Assembly: GCF_900055185.1 (NCBI RefSeq)
Contig: NZ_FIZX01000002.1
Coordinates: 872,586-936,585, forward strand
Source of the DNA: Grimontia celer
GTDB lineage: Bacteria; Pseudomonadota; Gammaproteobacteria; Enterobacterales; Vibrionaceae
Length of the DNA stretch: 64,000 nt
Direction: 5' to 3'
Part shown: positions 61,756-64,000 of the stretch, one piece after another
How the letters are laid out: each line of letters starts with the position of its first letter
How positions within the stretch are numbered: the first letter of the stretch is position 1
Notes under the pieces: model-generated
Seen by the model: only the letters and a program-made list of their open reading frames with translations
Database searches by the model: none
What the model was told of the DNA's origin: nothing
Position numbers and translations under genes: made by a program

Positions 61756-62853
61756 ATGAAAAATCCAATCGGCCTTACCGTGGCAATGACTGCGTTGGCG
61801 TTGTCTCTCTCGGGGTGTGGCAAAGCGCCGCAGTCCAAAGAAAAAGCACTCCTGAATGTTGATGTGGTGGAAATTGGTGACGACTCTCTGGGAAGTGAGC
61901 TGCATTTCCCAGCTATTGCCGCTGCAGCAGACAGAGCTGAACTTTCATTTCTTGTCGCTGGCGAGATCAATAAGATCAACGTAAAAGCAGGGGATATCGT
62001 TAAAAAAGATACCGTACTGGCGACCTTGGATCCGACAGACTACAAACTGCAGGTCGACAATGCCAAAGCGAGATTCGATGTGGTGGATAGCCAATATCGA
62101 CGCTCAAAGCCGTTGGTAGACAAAGGCTTGCTGGCGAAATCCCAGTTTGACGAAATAGGCGCACAGCGAGCGATTGCTAAAGCTGAACTCGAATTGGCAA
62201 GACTTAAGCTTTCTTACACCGAGCTCAAAGCTCCTGTTGACGGCGTTATCAGCCGTGTTCCGGTTCAGCAATTCGAAAACGTGGGTATCGGGCAGAGTAT
62301 TTTGAATATTCATGATGCTACCCAGGTTGATATCCGCATTCAGGTGCCGGATGTGCTGTTCTCCAAACATGGTGGTAAAACCCGTGAGGAAAACAACGCG
62401 ACCATTCGTCCCCATGTCAGAACAGAAGATGGCAAAGAGTACCGTGCTTCAGTGAAAGAATTTACGGCACAGCCGGATCCTGAAACAGGCTCTTTCATGG
62501 TGACACTGACCATGCCAATGCCGGAAGACAAGTTCATTTTGGATGGCATGACAGTTGAAGTGGTGGTTGAAGAGCTTGGTCTATACAACGATAGGGCGAG
62601 CCAGGTTGAAATCCCGATGGAAACGGTCTTCAACGAAGATGGTGATGCGCTCGATCCTTCCAACAAGTTTGTGTGGGTCGTTGGTGCTGATAACACAGTT
62701 GAAAAACGCAAAGTGAAAGTGGGTGAACTAACGCCGACAGGCGTCTTGGTCACCAATGGCTTAAAACGGGGAGACAAAGTTGTCTCTGAAGGTGTGAACC
62801 GCCTTCGTGCCGGACAGTCAGTCAATATCGTTGCGAATAAGGAAATCAACTGA
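61756..62853 (+). CDS. RND efflux periplasmic adaptor 2 (second operon)
   Basis: Second membrane fusion lipoprotein, 365 residues, with lipobox SLSGC. The lipoyl halves are LSFLVAGEINKINVKAGDIVKKDTVLATLDPTD and RLKLSYTELKAPVDGVISRVPVQQFENVGIG. The ATG at 61756 is preferred, as the frame further upstream overlaps adaptor 1 and would bury the signal peptide. Its stop overlaps the pump start (TGATG), so all three products are made in fixed ratio. Confidence 0.88.
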   Translation: MKNPIGLTVAMTALALSLSGCGKAPQSKEKALLNVDVVEIGDDSLGSELHFPAIAAAADRAELSFLVAGEINKINVKAGDIVKKDTVLATLDPTDYKLQVDNAKARFDVVDSQYRRSKPLVDKGLLAKSQFDEIGAQRAIAKAELELARLKLSYTELKAPVDGVISRVPVQQFENVGIGQSILNIHDATQVDIRIQVPDVLFSKHGGKTREENNATIRPHVRTEDGKEYRASVKEFTAQPDPETGSFMVTLTMPMPEDKFILDGMTVEVVVEELGLYNDRASQVEIPMETVFNEDGDALDPSNKFVWVVGADNTVEKRKVKVGELTPTGVLVTNGLKRGDKVVSEGVNRLRAGQSVNIVANKEIN

Positions 62854-64000
62854 TGAAACAGACCGTAGCCAGCTACTTTATCAACAACAAGATCATCAGT
62901 TGGATGCTGACGCTGATATTCCTTATTGGCGGCACCACTTCATTTTTTGGTCTTGGACGACTGGAAGATCCCGCTTTTACACTGAAAGATGCTCTTGTCA
63001 TTACCAGCTACCCGGGAGCGACGCCTCAGCAGGTAGAAGAGGAAGTGACTTACCCGCTCGAGAAAGCCGTTCAACAATTGGTGTATGTCGACGAAGTAAC
63101 GTCGATTTCTAGCCGTGGTTTATCGCAGATCACCGTGACCATGAAGAATAACTACGGTCCGGACGACTTACCACAGATATGGGATGAATTGCGCCGTAAG
63201 GTCAATGACGTTAGAAGCAGCCTGCCACCTGGCGTTGGTGACCCTCAGGTCATTGATGATTTCGGTGATGTATTTGGCGTATTGCTCGCCATTACAGGGG
63301 AGGGATATTCCTACAAGGAACTCTCTGACTATGTCGATTTTCTTCGCCGGGATTTGGAACTGGTGGATGGCGTCGGCAAGGTTCAGGTAACAGGTACCCA
63401 GCAAGAGCAAGTGTTCATTGAGATGTCGATGAGAAGGCTTTCAAATCTGGGTATTTCACCCGATACCCTTGATAGTTTGCTGGCGACGCAGAACATCGTC
63501 TCCAGTGCTGGCGCTTTGCGTCACGGGGACGAATACCTTCGCATTCACCCCACGGGTGAGTTCGAAAGTGTTGAAGAACTCGGTAACCTTATCCTCAATG
63601 AAGCGGGTTCCCAGGAACTTATCTACCTGAAAGACGTGGCGGACATTAAGCGCGGTTATCAGGAAGTACCCACCAATGTCTTAATGTACAACGGTCAACA
63701 GGCACTGCACCTTGGCGTGTCGTTTGCCGACGGCGTTAACGTTGTGGAAGTGGGCGAACGTCTGGAACGACGATTGGCCGAATTAAAAGAGAACCAACCC
63801 ATCGGCATAGATATAGGGGTGGTTTACGCGCAGCCAGTGGAAGTCGATACATCAGTTAAGGGCTTTGTGGTGTCGTTGGGCCAGGCTGTGGCGATTGTTA
63901 TCATCGTCCTTCTTTTCTTCATGGGTTTGCGCTCAGGTCTGCTGATTGGTTTGATTCTGCTGCTTACCGTGCTCGGTACGTTCATTTTCATGAAGTACTT
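62853..64000 (+). CDS. RND efflux pump, N-terminal part (cut by window end)
   Basis: The first 382 residues of an AcrB-superfamily transporter; the frame stays open to the last base. It begins MKQTVASYFINNKIISWMLT, then FFGLGRLEDPAFTLKDALVITSYPGATPQQVEEEVTYPLE, and reaches transmembrane helices 2-3 (SLGQAVAIVIIVLLFFMGLRSGLLIGLILLLTVLGTFIF). It is clearly homologous to the pump at 32668-35751, with the same start and the same two-adaptor gene order. The proton-relay Asp residues lie beyond the window. Together with its adaptors it forms the second such efflux system within 30 kb. Confidence 0.9.
   Translation, partial: MKQTVASYFINNKIISWMLTLIFLIGGTTSFFGLGRLEDPAFTLKDALVITSYPGATPQQVEEEVTYPLEKAVQQLVYVDEVTSISSRGLSQITVTMKNNYGPDDLPQIWDELRRKVNDVRSSLPPGVGDPQVIDDFGDVFGVLLAITGEGYSYKELSDYVDFLRRDLELVDGVGKVQVTGTQQEQVFIEMSMRRLSNLGISPDTLDSLLATQNIVSSAGALRHGDEYLRIHPTGEFESVEELGNLILNEAGSQELIYLKDVADIKRGYQEVPTNVLMYNGQQALHLGVSFADGVNVVEVGERLERRLAELKENQPIGIDIGVVYAQPVEVDTSVKGFVVSLGQAVAIVIIVLLFFMGLRSGLLIGLILLLTVLGTFIFMKY

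Overview
The window reads as chromosome of a marine gammaproteobacterium of the Vibrionaceae, most like the Enterovibrio/Grimontia/Vibrio group. The signs are moderate GC, YiaY, YbdG, KatG and FKBP proteins close to enteric and vibrio forms, a secreted GH18 chitinase, many c-di-GMP proteins, and ectoine catabolism genes typical of salt-adapted marine bacteria. I cannot fix genus or species. Both window ends cut genes: an arginase 3' end on the left and an RND pump 5' part on the right. I saw no rRNA, tRNA, CRISPR array, insertion sequence or prophage.

Layout. 1-12.7 kb holds mostly single genes: arginase end, HAD phosphatase, GlcG/HbpS-type protein, two GNAT acetyltransferases, a P-loop ATPase, an AT-rich stretch of small or broken genes (2.8-4.6 kb), a DUF5666 lipoprotein, the YiaY alcohol dehydrogenase, the YbdG mechanosensitive channel, two paralogous small proteins and a MATE exporter. 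12.7-22.8 kb is one large operon: an ABC transporter, two DUF1989 proteins, a biotin carboxylase annotated in databases as urea carboxylase, and allophanate hydrolase. A sigma-54-type promoter and a guanidine-I (ykkC) riboswitch precede it, and a guanidine-II (mini-ykkC) riboswitch lies inside it, just before the carboxylase gene. I therefore read it as a guanidine uptake and nitrogen-assimilation operon, not a urea operon.

22.8-30.4 kb holds a DUF4156 lipoprotein, the zinc-free ribosomal protein pair L31B/L36B behind a Zur box, an aminotransferase divergent from an AraC regulator, a YitT membrane protein, a PTS-EIIC/EAL fusion and a TetR regulator. 30.5-35.8 kb is a two-adaptor RND efflux operon divergent from that TetR gene. 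35.8-41.7 kb, on the minus strand, is a complete ectoine degradation set (doeA, doeB, doeX, doeC, doeD) running from ectoine to aspartate. 42.3-54.6 kb holds an APH-family kinase, a second PTS-EIIC/EAL fusion, FKBP, chitinase, KatG, an M16 peptidase lipoprotein and a small acidic protein. 54.9-64 kb holds a PhzF-family protein, an EAL-HDOD protein next to a hybrid histidine kinase, and a second two-adaptor RND operon that runs off the edge.

Common threads are scavenging of organic nitrogen (arginine, guanidine, ectoine, chitin), efflux (MATE plus two RND systems) and c-di-GMP or phosphorelay signalling.
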